Shown: positions 25,725 through 35,230, counted from the first letter of the stretch. The stretch is 64,000 bases of DNA from Bacillota bacterium (GCA_023397675.1 JAEWTV010000139.1:124001-188000), one strand, 5' to 3'. The notes: generated by a model not told the origin, from the letters alone. Translations and numbers: made by a program.

Positions 25725-26183
25725 ATGAAAATTGAAGGTTTTTTCAGCACAGTTAAAGATGCTAATAATGCAGTTAATCAATTGAAGGAAATGGGATATA
25801 AGGCGTTTGTCGATATAAATGATCACTATATTGACGATAGGAATATACAGACAAATCTTGCAGGTACTGAAGAATCAGTAAGCCTTTCAGGACTTGTACT
25901 TGAGTCGGATGCAGTTGGGGCAGCACGGGATAAATCACCGTTGAATGCCGCAAGTCCTATGGTAAGCGGCTATGGAAATTTTGAAGAAATTGCTGATATC
26001 AACTGTAAAATAGTTGTTGAAGCAAATGACAAGGATTCAGATAAGGTAAAAAAGACAATACAGGGTGTAGGTGGGAGCCTGGATAGCCCTAATTTGAACA
26101 AACCTAAATTTGATAATGAAATGGAGCTTAGCATATACAATACAATTAATGAAAATCGTAAATTTATTGAGAGACGGGAGTAG
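25725..26183 (+). CDS. putative general-stress-type protein (YflT-like), 152 aa
   Basis: I chose the ATG at 25725, after AAGGATGG; the frame is open further upstream without a site. The N-terminal segment (MKIEGFFSTVKDANNAVNQL, then KEMGYKAFVDI) resembles the start of YflT-type heat-induced stress proteins, where a ferredoxin-like beta-alpha unit compares residues pairwise. A low-complexity middle (GAARDKSPLNAASPMVSGYG) and a second beta-alpha unit (CKIVVEANDKDSDKVKKTIQ) follow. Only the general fold is suggested; the function is unknown. It ends the unknown-gene block. Confidence 0.6.
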   Translation: MKIEGFFSTVKDANNAVNQLKEMGYKAFVDINDHYIDDRNIQTNLAGTEESVSLSGLVLESDAVGAARDKSPLNAASPMVSGYGNFEEIADINCKIVVEANDKDSDKVKKTIQGVGGSLDSPNLNKPKFDNEMELSIYNTINENRKFIERRE

Positions 26184-26289
26184 TGATGCCAAATCATATA
26201 AATTTATAACCCAATATACTTCCATTAATTCAAAAAATGTTATATGATGGTAAAAAATGACTAATGGTTTATAAAGGGGTTTTACCATT

Positions 26290-26841
26290 ATGAAAAAGAT
26301 TTTATTAATAGGTATTGCTGTATCATTGTTATTGTGTTTAACAGGCTGCGGCAGCAATTCCCCAGATGCAGGCAGCAGTGATACTTCAAAAAGCAGCTCT
26401 GTAATAAGCTCTAAAGGTGACTCGGACAGCTCCTCTGAAGATATTTCTTTTGATACCAATGACAAATCGAAAAAAACATATAAACAACATGTTCAGGAAC
26501 TTTGGGACAAGACAAAGGTGCTTTTCCGTGAGGATGCAAAAAAAGGTTTATCCGATAAGGAATACATGAAACGCGGTGACCAGATTTCTCAAGCTTGGGT
26601 TAACTTGCAGGTTCATATTTCAATTTCTTCTAACGGCCATGATGAAAAGGTTGAAGATACTAAAAAAAGTGTATTGGGAAATATGACAGCAAATGTAATC
26701 GGTGAAATTGATAAAATCTATGGAAACAGAAGTAAAAACGATACTGAAGAAGAAAGGGCTAAAAGAAGGGCTAAGGCAAATTTGGATTATATTATAAAGA
26801 AATATGATGACAAGTTGGCAAAACTGACATCAATAAATTAA
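26290..26841 (+). CDS. lipoprotein of unknown function, 183 aa
   Basis: A lipoprotein signal ends in LTGCG (Cys at residue ~20). A Ser/Asp-rich linker (~22-55) precedes a helical, charged domain (~60-183) with many Lys and Glu and no Cys. It would be tethered outside the membrane. An AAGGGG site precedes the ATG. The next gene is also a lipoprotein but is separated by a hairpin, so they are probably expressed apart. No family recognised. Confidence 0.7.
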   Translation: MKKILLIGIAVSLLLCLTGCGSNSPDAGSSDTSKSSSVISSKGDSDSSSEDISFDTNDKSKKTYKQHVQELWDKTKVLFREDAKKGLSDKEYMKRGDQISQAWVNLQVHISISSNGHDEKVEDTKKSVLGNMTANVIGEIDKIYGNRSKNDTEEERAKRRAKANLDYIIKKYDDKLAKLTSIN

Positions 26842-26854
26842 ATTTTCTAATTAC

Positions 26855-26882
26855 TGTCGGAACGAAAATTCCCGATTTTTTT
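26855..26882 (+). terminator. intrinsic terminator between the two lipoprotein genes
   Basis: TCGG-AA pairs with TT-CCCGA with one bulge, and seven T follow. Confidence 0.55.
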
Positions 26883-26974
26883 ATGCTTAGAGGGCCCTTG
26901 TGAAAGGTAATACTTTACAATAGGATTATCAGAGTGTTACTATAATGAGTACTAAACTTTTTGAGGGGGATAAA

Positions 26975-27673
26975 ATGAAAAGGTATATATCGTTAACTAT
27001 TACAGTTTTTATTATTGCAAGTATTCTTTTAACAGGTTGCGGAAGCAGTTCTGAAACAGTTTCAAAACAGGATTTGCAGGAGCTTGCAGATTGCTTTTCT
27101 TCAACGAAGAACGTAGATAGTATGGAAATAGATGTAACGTCGGATACGGAGGCTCAAGGGCAATCTATTAGTTTAACAATGAATATGAAAGCTGAAGACC
27201 TCAAGAAAGATATGAAATGTAAAGTAACAATGGATATGGCTAAACAACACCAAGAATATTATTTGAGCATTAACGGCAAAACTACAAGTGTGTATATGTC
27301 AGATGCTTCAGGAAAGTTTTCGGTTAGCAAAGCTGACACCTCAACACTTGGAAATACCGATATAACAGGATCCTTAAATAATTATGTAGACTTGATTGAA
27401 AACAACCCTGGTTATTTTAACAAGAAAAGTGATAAAACATATCAATTGGATGTGCCAAACGAAGAAATAACAGATTTTTATTCAAAAATAACCGGTAAAG
27501 CGCCCGGCGTAAAACTTTCATCTTTTGGTCTTGAATTTGTAATAGGTGACGATGGTTATCTTCAAAACGTCAATTTGACAGCAAAAGCTGACTCTGTAGA
27601 TATTAAATTAAACACAAAGTATTTTAATTATAACAAGAAATTTAACATAGTCTTGCCGGATGTCTCTGAATAA
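26975..27673 (+). CDS. lipoprotein with LolA/LprG-like or DUF6612-like fold
   Basis: The start is placed at ATG 26975 after GAGGGG; the frame is open 30 bases further up. A lipobox LLTGC puts the lipidated Cys at residue ~19. The ~200-residue mature part is a series of beta strands (MEIDVTSDTEAQGQ, SLTMNMKAEDLKKDMKCKV, EYYLSINGKTTSVYM, GLEFVIGDDGYLQ) like the antiparallel half-barrel of LolA, LprG and DUF6612 proteins, which can hold a lipid or a ligand. The ligand is unknown. A strong terminator follows at 27688. Confidence 0.72.
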   Translation: MKRYISLTITVFIIASILLTGCGSSSETVSKQDLQELADCFSSTKNVDSMEIDVTSDTEAQGQSISLTMNMKAEDLKKDMKCKVTMDMAKQHQEYYLSINGKTTSVYMSDASGKFSVSKADTSTLGNTDITGSLNNYVDLIENNPGYFNKKSDKTYQLDVPNEEITDFYSKITGKAPGVKLSSFGLEFVIGDDGYLQNVNLTAKADSVDIKLNTKYFNYNKKFNIVLPDVSE

Positions 27674-27687
27674 TATAAAAGCAGCTC

Positions 27688-27720
27688 AAAAATACTCCTT
27701 TTCAGCAAAGGAGTATTTTT
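27688..27720 (+). terminator. strong intrinsic terminator after the lipoprotein gene
   Basis: AAAAATACTCCTTT pairs perfectly with AAAGGAGTATTTTT around a 5-nt loop. Confidence 0.9.
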
Positions 27721-27808
27721 TATATATATTAATAGTAAAGTTAATAATAATAATTTATTATTTTAATAAATAATGTTTATACAAGTATAAACAGAAAGGC
27801 TGATATCT

Positions 27809-28363
27809 ATGAGAGCATTTATAGGTATAGACTTTGATGACAGGATTAAAGACAATATTCTTGAACTACAGCAAAAGCTGAGAAAATATGCTGTTAAAGG
27901 CAGATGGAAACACAGTGATAACTTTCACCTTACATTAAAGTTTCTGGATGAGATTGATCAAAAGCAGCAGGAAATGATTAATGAAAATTTGAAAAGTGTA
28001 TGCAGCAAGTATCAGCCATTTAACTTGCAGATATCCGGTCTTGGTAAATTCAACGGCAGGGATTCAATAAGGGTCTTATGGCTTGGCCTTGCTGGAGATA
28101 TTCAGGTATTGAATTTTTTGCAAAACACTATTGAAAATGAATTGGTTCCCCTAGGCTTTCAACAGGAAAGAAGGAACTATAACCCGCATATTACCATAGC
28201 TCAGGAAGTAATTTTTGAATGCCCTTATGAAGAAATTATAAAAACAATAGGTAAATTTGAACTTAATACTTCAATTGTCAGTTCATTATATTTATTTAAA
28301 AGTGAACAGGTGCAGAATAAGCGTATTTATACAAAAGTATCTGAATATAAATTTACTTTATAA
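27809..28363 (+). CDS. thpR: RNA 2',3'-cyclic phosphodiesterase
   Basis: This 184-aa protein of the 2H phosphoesterase superfamily has the two His motifs HLTLKFL (residues ~43-49) and HITIAQE (~128-134) that give the family its name. It opens 2',3'-cyclic phosphates on RNA ends to 2'-phosphates; some members ligate tRNA halves in vitro (old name LigT). It starts MRAFIGIDFDD, as usual. An AGAAAGG site precedes the ATG. Its 3' end overlaps the converging MFS gene by 6 bp, so there is no terminator between them. Confidence 0.9.
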   Translation: MRAFIGIDFDDRIKDNILELQQKLRKYAVKGRWKHSDNFHLTLKFLDEIDQKQQEMINENLKSVCSKYQPFNLQISGLGKFNGRDSIRVLWLGLAGDIQVLNFLQNTIENELVPLGFQQERRNYNPHITIAQEVIFECPYEEIIKTIGKFELNTSIVSSLYLFKSEQVQNKRIYTKVSEYKFTL

Positions 28364-29599
28364 ACTATTATTGCTCAACTCTTTTTGATTATTAACAAAC
28401 AACCCCGATTCTTTCATACGGAGGGTTACAGGAAGTTCTAAAGCAGTTAATGCCACAATAAACAACATTGGCCAAACTACCGAACCTGTTGCATTTTTTA
28501 GTATTTCAAAAAGATAGACGAATAAAGCGCCTGAAATCTGTCCCATCAAAAGAATAAAGCCAAGAGATGTACCCTCTTGGATAGGATAAGCTACTTCAGC
28601 ACCATGTTGGAATAAAACGGGTGCGACTCCCATAATTAAAAAACCTGCAATTGCAGCAAGTACAGTAATTACCATATAGCTTTCAATAAAGGAGAAACCA
28701 AGATAAACAGGTATCAGTAATGCTATGGTAAGTATAAAGAACGGAACCCTTTTACCAAGCTTGTCAGAAATAATAGGTAAAACAACTGCCCCTATAATTC
28801 CTGAAATCACAAAAACTGTTCCTACTATTCCAGATTGAGCAGATGTAATACCTTTGGGAAGAAGAATTGTTTCCAGCAGAGTAAGTAACGTATTGAATAT
28901 TCCCATTGATATAAAACATATAAAAAGCACCTGCAGAAAACTTTTGTTTGAAAATAATTTTTTAATTGATTTCATACTCAAGTCTTCCCTGGGGGCAATT
29001 GGACCAGGAGGAGTAATACGCGGTTTTTCCTTTGTAAATGCTATTGATATGAAAGCTGAAATGGATGCTATAATTGAAAACACAAGGAACGTATTCTTTA
29101 TTCCAGAGTTTTCAGCTATCATAGGCGCTAAAAGCATTGGAACAGTATAACCGACATACTGTGCCATTGTAAGTATTCCGGCTGCTGTAGAACGCTCTGA
29201 AACTGGAAACCAGTTGGCTGGGACTTTAGTAGAAATATTTAGTATAAAAGGCTGTCCTATAGCGATTGCAAACTGGGCTATAAGAACAATAGTAAAGTTA
29301 TGGGCAAATATAGCTTGAATTATAGCAAAGACAGCGGTTATAGAGGCACCGATAATTAAGGAATATCTGTAACCGAACTTGTCCACTACCCACGAGGCAG
29401 GTATTGAAAAAATAATGAACATTATCATATAGCTCATCGAGAAGAGGGTAACACTCATACTGCTAACACCGTAAAATTTTTCTGCTATGCTCGATATGGG
29501 TGCCAAAGAAAGCCACAGCATTTCTGTAGAAACTATGATTGGAATAATTGCAAATAGAATGAACCAGCGGTACTTTGAAATGCCCGTTTTTTTTGACAT
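28358..29599 (-). CDS. MFS transporter
   Basis: This 413-aa membrane protein has 12 hydrophobic segments and a cytoplasmic loop of charged residues at the middle (KEKPRITPPGPIAPREDLS). The MFS loop signature appears as DKFGYRYSLIIGAS after segment 2. It resembles the FLVCR-like group of MFS proteins, but the substrate cannot be told from sequence. A GGGAGAG site precedes the ATG. It is convergent with the thpR gene, with a 6-bp overlap of coding ends. Confidence 0.85.
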   Translation of the reverse strand: MSKKTGISKYRWFILFAIIPIIVSTEMLWLSLAPISSIAEKFYGVSSMSVTLFSMSYMIMFIIFSIPASWVVDKFGYRYSLIIGASITAVFAIIQAIFAHNFTIVLIAQFAIAIGQPFILNISTKVPANWFPVSERSTAAGILTMAQYVGYTVPMLLAPMIAENSGIKNTFLVFSIIASISAFISIAFTKEKPRITPPGPIAPREDLSMKSIKKLFSNKSFLQVLFICFISMGIFNTLLTLLETILLPKGITSAQSGIVGTVFVISGIIGAVVLPIISDKLGKRVPFFILTIALLIPVYLGFSFIESYMVITVLAAIAGFLIMGVAPVLFQHGAEVAYPIQEGTSLGFILLMGQISGALFVYLFEILKNATGSVVWPMLFIVALTALELPVTLRMKESGLFVNNQKELSNNSL

Positions 29600-29790
29600 A
29601 TTCTCTCCCTAATGAAAAACAAAAATAGTTAACAAAACTTTATTCAGTATAACATGATAATTAGTGTTACTTCAACTTTTTCTGACTATTGAATATCCTA
29701 AAACAAGTGAAAACAAACCATTAAAAATTAGTGTAAATTATTAGCTGAGTTGCGGTGGCAACAAAATATTCAAATAGAATAAGGCTACTG

Positions 29791-30558
29791 TTAATCTTTC
29801 TTCAACATCCATCCGAAATCATTATGATAAATCATCTGTTTTGTCATTCCGCCATCCACAGTAATGTTTTCACCCGTAATGAACCCTGCTTTTTCGCTGC
29901 AAAGGAAAAGCACCAGCTGTGCTATATCATTCGGAACACCTACTCTGCCTGCCGGATGCTGTATCAGATCTTCCTGTGATAAATTGGAAATATAATTATC
30001 TTCATGTTGATATGCTCCGGTATCAATCCATCCTGGACTTACCGAATTTACTCTTACCCTTCCGGAGAGGGTTACGCTCATCGCATGCGTAAGGGCGGAG
30101 ATCGCACCCTTCGCAGCAGTATAACTCTCTGTATTTGGCTGTGACATTATTGCCCTTGTAGAAGAAATATTTACAATTGATGCACACTCGGAGAAGTATG
30201 GAGTCAAAAGCTTTGTTAGATAAAATGGCGCAGTCACTCCGAGACGGAGGATATAATTGAAATCTTCATAGCTGCAGTTTTGTAGGCCTCCACGGCTTAT
30301 GCAGGCATTGTTCACTATAACATCTATAGAATTGTGTCTCTGCAGTACTTTTTCTGCAAAGCTGTCAAGTACCTTCTTTTCTGTTATATCTCCCTCATAA
30401 AAACAGAGTGTAGAATCCGCATACCTTTCTTTAAGTTTGTTACCGGAAACACTATCTGTATCTATTATATAAACAAAAAAGCCTTCTACTATAAATTTTT
30501 CTGTAATACACCGACCTATTCCGTTGGCGCCGCCTGTAATAATACAAACCTTTTGCAT
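29791..30558 (-). CDS. short-chain dehydrogenase/reductase
   Basis: This 255-aa SDR has the nucleotide motif TGGANGIGR (residues ~8-16), NNAC in place of the usual NNAG (~87-90), the catalytic Ser in NISSTRA, and YTAAK with the active Tyr and Lys. PVDGG is replaced by TVDGGMTKQ. It is an NAD(P)-dependent alcohol/ketone oxidoreductase of unknown substrate, in the cytoplasm. A strong AGGAGG site precedes the ATG. It is not closely related to the other SDR at 22436. It is followed, on the minus strand, by the MFS gene after 191 bp. Confidence 0.85.
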   Translation of the reverse strand: MQKVCIITGGANGIGRCITEKFIVEGFFVYIIDTDSVSGNKLKERYADSTLCFYEGDITEKKVLDSFAEKVLQRHNSIDVIVNNACISRGGLQNCSYEDFNYILRLGVTAPFYLTKLLTPYFSECASIVNISSTRAIMSQPNTESYTAAKGAISALTHAMSVTLSGRVRVNSVSPGWIDTGAYQHEDNYISNLSQEDLIQHPAGRVGVPNDIAQLVLFLCSEKAGFITGENITVDGGMTKQMIYHNDFGWMLKKD

Positions 30559-30639
30559 TATTTATCCTCCTATAAGCTTCATATTATTACAGTATTACCT
30601 GAGAGGATAAAAGTCAATGCAGGGCTTAGAACCGGATTA

Positions 30640-31371
30640 CTAAATATATTTTTGAGGAAATTGCCTTACAATCCCATTCACCATTGTGTTTGCCATAACC
30701 AATGACTGCCTTTCAATTCGGTCAAACGCTGTTACTCCATCACCATATTTCTTTGTTAGCATATCTACAGCTTCTGCCTTTGTCATTGCAAGGTGGTCAT
30801 ACAGCAGTGACTTCCAAGTGCTTTCAGACCAATAAGGATTGATAGAAGCCAGAAAGGAGGCAATTTCATTTGCATTAGCATACCATCTTGTTTCTGCATC
30901 ATTGGCTGCTTTAGTATCGCCGGCTTTAGCGGCTTTTACAAGCTGTGCGGCAATTACAAGGTGAGTTTTGAGTAAATTCGCAAACCTTGAAGAATTACCA
31001 GCACCGTAAAGAGGTGTCAAAGCATTTTCGAAATCTGTAGGATTTCTGAGAAGACGGTTTGTTACAACATCGGCATCAGGCAGATTAAAGACAATACTTA
31101 AAATGACCAGTCTTGTCCAGAATACATGTTGTTCCCATAAGGTTCTCAAGCTGTCTTTCAAATCTGCTTCAGCTTTACTTATTTGGTTTTGCTGGTTGTA
31201 TACAGATTGGGGAACGTTAATTACCTGGCCTATATAAAGCCTGTTAAGATCAATACCCGGATTAAGAGCAGCTATTGCATAGACTGTAGTGTTATATCTT
31301 TGGGCAATCAACCATAATGTATCACCAGGACGGATTGTATATGGAATCGTTTGTATTTGAAATTGAGGCAT
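30640..31371 (-). CDS. LysM-domain protein with conserved C-terminal helical domain
   Basis: I chose the ATG at 31371 (MPQFQIQTIPYTIRPGDTLW), which removes a doubtful 49-residue upstream extension. Residues ~9-55 are a LysM peptidoglycan-binding motif ending in IGQVINVPQS. The rest (~75-243) is helical and matches a Firmicutes domain (LWEQHVFWTRLVILSI; WYANANEIASFLASINPYW) that databases often mislabel as acetylglutamate kinase; no kinase motif is present. There is no signal peptide, so it may act in the spore coat or mother cell, where LysM proteins without signals are common. Divergent from the gene at 31541. Confidence 0.78.
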   Translation of the reverse strand: MPQFQIQTIPYTIRPGDTLWLIAQRYNTTVYAIAALNPGIDLNRLYIGQVINVPQSVYNQQNQISKAEADLKDSLRTLWEQHVFWTRLVILSIVFNLPDADVVTNRLLRNPTDFENALTPLYGAGNSSRFANLLKTHLVIAAQLVKAAKAGDTKAANDAETRWYANANEIASFLASINPYWSESTWKSLLYDHLAMTKAEAVDMLTKKYGDGVTAFDRIERQSLVMANTMVNGIVRQFPQKYI

Positions 31372-31540
31372 ACTTATCACGCTACCTTTGTTTTTGTAAT
31401 ATATTATGATTATGTAAACAAAAATGTGTTTTATAAATATTTTACAGAATATTTTCTTGTTTCTATTGACTCTTACGTAACGACATACCTTATTATTTAG
31501 ATATGTGATATCACTCAATTAAAATATTGGAGATGAGATT

Positions 31541-32398
31541 ATGGAAATAAATATTCTGAATACTTATGATTTATATAATGAAATGCTTGGGCTGCCTGAG
31601 GAAAAGCGTAATAATTTTTTTGATGGAAAATTTCTTAAACCGTTTTTACCTTATTTTGACATTATGCAGATGCCAAAGACACCTGAGACCTTGGGGTATA
31701 TGAATCTTACCGGGTATGACACTGAAATTAAAGATATGTTGAACAGCCTTAATAGCATTGACACGTGGACTAATGCAAAAAAGACATTGGAAGAAGCTGA
31801 AAGTAGGTTTAGAAGTGTTGGAGTAGCCGTTCCTGAAAAAATCGTATTAGGTGTTTTGCTAGGGGATCCTGAATTGTTAAGCCACTGCCAAGGCTACACC
31901 GGCCTTGGATCAATGCCTGGGTTTATACTTGTTGTTATTGCTCCCAACAGTTTTAACTTACCAAAACTGCAAGCTTGTATAGCACATGAATTCCATCATA
32001 ATGTTTTGTTTTACAATGCAAAGTGGAACTTCATGGATGTTACAGTGGGTAAATACCTTGCCGTAGAAGGTTTGGCAGAAAGCTTCGCAGTAAGCATGTT
32101 TGGGGAAGAGTGTATAGGTCCATGGGTATCAGGAGTTAAGGGTGATGATTTGGAAAGAACAAGACAAGTAATTGGTAAAGTTCTTGATGTTAAGGGATTT
32201 ATGGAGGTACGTAAATATATGTATGGAGATCACCCAATGATGCCGAAGGAAGAGACTGTCGGAATACCTTATTGTGGGGGTTATGCGGCAGGATATCATG
32301 CTGTGCAGGCATATATTAAAAGGACAGGTATAAGTGCAGCCCAGGCAGCAATAATTGATGGTGATGAAATAATGAAGTTGTCAGGTTATTTTGATTAG
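31541..32398 (+). CDS. putative Zn-dependent protease (DUF2268)
   Basis: The 285-aa protein has an HExxH metal motif, AHEFHHNV (residues ~148-155), followed by a third ligand region AVEGLAESFAVSMFGEE (~180-196). This fits DUF2268 proteins (YjaZ-like), predicted cytoplasmic zinc proteases. No signal peptide is seen. A GGAGATG site precedes the ATG. The target is unknown. A terminator follows at 32415, so it is monocistronic. Confidence 0.78.
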   Translation: MEINILNTYDLYNEMLGLPEEKRNNFFDGKFLKPFLPYFDIMQMPKTPETLGYMNLTGYDTEIKDMLNSLNSIDTWTNAKKTLEEAESRFRSVGVAVPEKIVLGVLLGDPELLSHCQGYTGLGSMPGFILVVIAPNSFNLPKLQACIAHEFHHNVLFYNAKWNFMDVTVGKYLAVEGLAESFAVSMFGEECIGPWVSGVKGDDLERTRQVIGKVLDVKGFMEVRKYMYGDHPMMPKEETVGIPYCGGYAAGYHAVQAYIKRTGISAAQAAIIDGDEIMKLSGYFD

Positions 32399-32414
32399 CA
32401 TCTAAATAACCTGC

Positions 32415-32447
32415 AAAAAAGCTGCTGTATAATTACAGTGGCTTTTT
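32415..32447 (+). terminator. intrinsic terminator after the DUF2268 gene
   Basis: AAAAAGC-TG-CTGTA pairs with TACAG-TG-GCTTTTT around a TAAT loop. Confidence 0.8.
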
Positions 32448-32559
32448 GCTTTTTCTGTACAAAATTTATATATTTGTTTTGCTGTTGGCGGTCTTAAGTT
32501 ATAATAGTTAAATAAAAATGATTTTATAGGTTATAATTGCACCTAAGGAGAGATTGATT

Positions 32560-33747
32560 TTGTTTGATTTTGAAAGCTTGAATTTAGAGTTAAATTCTTT
32601 AGTTATTTTCAGACGTTTGCTTTATGATGATGTTCTTAAGCTTTTGCCCGCTGTCTTAAGTCTAAAAGATAAAACCGATATAGAAAAGCTGACAAGCTAT
32701 ACTGAATTTGTGTCGGAGCTTTTTAAACATGATGAAAATCTGACTCAATATGTTTGGAACAGGGTTTTGGCAGATGAAAATATATATGTTTTAAAATGTG
32801 CTTGTAAAGAATATATCAGTAATATCCTTGAGGAATGCCTGAAGAATGAGCTTAAAATCGTGGAAAAGGTTTCTCGGATTTCTGCGGAGGAAATAATTAA
32901 AGCTATGGATTACCAAGGATTTTTACCTTCATGGGAAACCAGAGAGATAAATTTATATGAAAAATACATTGATAGAATGGAAAATATTAATTCACTAGGC
33001 TTTGGCAATTACTCCAGGTATCGCATGTTCACTGTTAAGGAAAATTCTATTACCCCTGTTAAATCTCCCGACCCCATAAAGCTTTCCGACCTGAAAGATT
33101 ATAAATTGGAAAGGGAAGCAGTAATTAAGAACACACTTGCCCTCCTTAAAGGCAAGCCTGCCGCAAATACTCTGCTGTATGGCGATGCAGGAACAGGCAA
33201 ATCCTCAACAGTAAAAGCAATTGTGAATGAATTTGCAGACAGAGGCTTAAGGCTAATTGAGGTTACCAAAAAGCAGCTGATGGAAATTCCCCTTATTATG
33301 GAGCAGCTTAGTAAAAACCCCCTAAAGTTCATTATATTTATTGATGATTTGTCTTTCAGCCCAGATAACGAAGATATAGGCTCGTTAAAGGCTATACTTG
33401 AGGGATCGGCTTCATCCCGGACCCCAAATGTGGTCATATATGCTACCAGCAACAGAAGACATTTGATGCGGGAAACTTTCTCGGACAGGGGGAATGATGA
33501 TATCCATCTTAATGAAACCATTCAGGAACAGGTTTCGCTTTCTGAACGCTTCGGGTTATCAGTTGTTTTCTCAAAGCCTGATAAAGTGCAGTATTTAAAA
33601 ATAGTACATGAGCTTGCAAGACAGTTTGAAATTGAAATAAGTGAGCAGGAAATTGATTTGAGAGCTGAAAGGTACGCTCTTGAACGCGGAGGGCGTTCAC
33701 CCCGTGCAGCACGTCAGTTTATCGAGTACTTAAGAAGTATGGAGTAA
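32560..33747 (+). CDS. AAA-type ATPase of the DUF815 family
   Basis: I use the TTG at 32560, nine bases after AAGGAG; a TTG at 32554 is too close to the site. The ~395-aa product has a helical N-terminal region (~1-180) and a P-loop ATPase domain (Walker A GDAGTGKSST near residue 211; Walker B LKFIIFIDDLSF near 255; a sensor-like motif YATSNRRHLM). This is the DUF815 pattern. The family hydrolyses ATP to remodel unknown partners. The gene stands alone; a promoter for the next gene lies 28 bp after its stop. Confidence 0.8.
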   Translation: MFDFESLNLELNSLVIFRRLLYDDVLKLLPAVLSLKDKTDIEKLTSYTEFVSELFKHDENLTQYVWNRVLADENIYVLKCACKEYISNILEECLKNELKIVEKVSRISAEEIIKAMDYQGFLPSWETREINLYEKYIDRMENINSLGFGNYSRYRMFTVKENSITPVKSPDPIKLSDLKDYKLEREAVIKNTLALLKGKPAANTLLYGDAGTGKSSTVKAIVNEFADRGLRLIEVTKKQLMEIPLIMEQLSKNPLKFIIFIDDLSFSPDNEDIGSLKAILEGSASSRTPNVVIYATSNRRHLMRETFSDRGNDDIHLNETIQEQVSLSERFGLSVVFSKPDKVQYLKIVHELARQFEIEISEQEIDLRAERYALERGGRSPRAARQFIEYLRSME

Positions 33748-33774
33748 GGGGTTTTTTATAGACATAGTATCGCT

Positions 33775-33803
33775 TTGCTATATTTTTTAATATGTGATAT
33801 AAT
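33775..33803 (+). promoter_or_regulatory. sigma-A promoter of the RhlE-like helicase transcript
   Basis: TTGCTA, a 17-bp spacer and TATAAT give a good promoter with a predicted start near 33810. The leader to the helicase TTG start is ~185 nt and contains an intrinsic terminator. Confidence 0.55.
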
Positions 33804-33864
33804 TTAGAAGTAATATTGTTTTTTCAACTGCCCATGATATTTATATGAAGTATTTCGGGACTAT

Positions 33865-33906
33865 AGAGCGGGAAACTCAATTAATTATGAGTTGCTTGCT
33901 CTTTTT
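33865..33906 (+). terminator. terminator inside the helicase leader (possible attenuator)
   Basis: AGAGC-GGG-AACTCA pairs with TGAGTT-GCTT-GCTCT, and five T follow. It lies about 55 nt after the predicted start and 90 nt before the helicase start codon. It may also simply end the transcript of the upstream ATPase gene. Confidence 0.6.
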
Positions 33907-33995
33907 ATATTTGTATGGGATAAGAGATATTTAATAAGTTGAGGTTGAATGAAAAATCAAGATAGTATATTGATATATTTAAAGGAGAAAATGAA

Positions 33996-35135
33996 TTGAA
34001 TTTTGAGAAATTGAACGTAATAACACCTATTCTGAAAGCTTTAACCGCTGAAGGGTATACCACGCCTACCCCTATACAGGAACAGGCCATACCAATTATA
34101 CTTCAGGGGAAAGACCTGCTGGGGTGTGCACAAACAGGCACGGGAAAGACTGCTGCATTTGCTATTCCCTTGTTACAGATTCTTTATAATGAGAAGATAG
34201 ATGAAAAAGGACCGAGAAAAATTAAAGCCTTAATATTGACGCCAACACGTGAGTTGGCAGTACAGATAGGTGAAAGCATTGCAGCTTGCGGAAGACATAC
34301 CGGAATCAGGCATACCGTTATTTTTGGAGGGATATCGCAAGTAAATCAAATAAACGCATTAAAATCTGGAGTTGATATTCTCGTAGCAACCCCTGGCCGA
34401 CTGCTTGACCTGATGAATCAGAAGTATATCAGTCTGGACCATATAAAGATGTTTGTGCTTGATGAAGCAGATCGTATGCTTGATATGGGATTTTCACATG
34501 ATATGAAAAAAATCATAGCTCAGTTGCCGGTCAAAAGGCAAACACTGCTATTCTCTGCAACTATGCAGCATGAAGTCACAAAGATGGTAGATAAAATTCT
34601 GTCAAATCCGGTTAAGATTGAAGTGACTCCTGTTTCATCGGCAGCAGACACTGTTGAACAAACAGTTTATTTCGTTGATCGGAAAGATAAGAAATCATTG
34701 CTTATACAGTTGTTGAAAAACAAATCAATTGACTCTGCTCTGGTATTTACAAGGACAAAGCATGGGGCTGATAAGGTTGCCAGGGATCTGGCAAAAGTAA
34801 GGATAACAGCCCAGTCAATTCATGGAGATAAGTCACAGGTGGCTAGACAGCTTGCTTTAAACAATTTCAAATTAAAGCGTACAAGAGTGCTTGTTGCAAC
34901 AGATATAGCAGCTAGAGGAATTGACGTTCAGGAGTTGTCTCATGTTATTAATTTCGACTTGCCCAATGTACCTGAAACTTATGTACACCGTATTGGAAGA
35001 ACGGGTAGGGCAGGAGCGAAGGGAATTGCATTGTCATTTTGTGCTAGCGAGGAAAAGGAATACCTGCGTGATATACAAAAACTCATATCTAAGAAAATTT
35101 CTGTCATCGAGGAGCCTTTGTTAAGGAACTCTTGA
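33996..35135 (+). CDS. DEAD-box RNA helicase (RhlE-like)
   Basis: This 379-aa protein has all core motifs: the Q motif [11 protein letters not shown], motif I AQTGTGKT, Ia [51 protein letters not shown] and [12 protein letters not shown]. It unwinds short RNA duplexes with ATP and helps RNA folding, ribosome assembly or decay, especially in the cold. It ends soon after the core, without the long basic tail of RhlE or CshA. The TTG start is preceded by AAGGAG; an overlapping ATG at 33991 hits a stop after two codons. It has its own promoter and a terminator-bearing leader. Confidence 0.92.
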   Translation: MNFEKLNVITPILKALTAEGYTTPTPIQEQAIPIILQGKDLLGCAQTGTGKTAAFAIPLLQILYNEKIDEKGPRKIKALILTPTRELAVQIGESIAACGRHTGIRHTVIFGGISQVNQINALKSGVDILVATPGRLLDLMNQKYISLDHIKMFVLDEADRMLDMGFSHDMKKIIAQLPVKRQTLLFSATMQHEVTKMVDKILSNPVKIEVTPVSSAADTVEQTVYFVDRKDKKSLLIQLLKNKSIDSALVFTRTKHGADKVARDLAKVRITAQSIHGDKSQVARQLALNNFKLKRTRVLVATDIAARGIDVQELSHVINFDLPNVPETYVHRIGRTGRAGAKGIALSFCASEEKEYLRDIQKLISKKISVIEEPLLRNS

Positions 35136-35199
35136 ACAATGGTATAAAGATACAGGAATATGCTTTTGATTAAGGAGTAACGGTAACTTTTTAAAATCT

Positions 35200-35230
35200 G
35201 CCGCTGTATTTTTACAGCGGCTTTGCTTTT
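35200..35230 (+). terminator. intrinsic terminator after the RhlE-like gene
   Basis: GCCGCTGTA pairs perfectly with TACAGCGGC around a TTTT loop; the T-rich tail is broken by GC. Confidence 0.75.
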
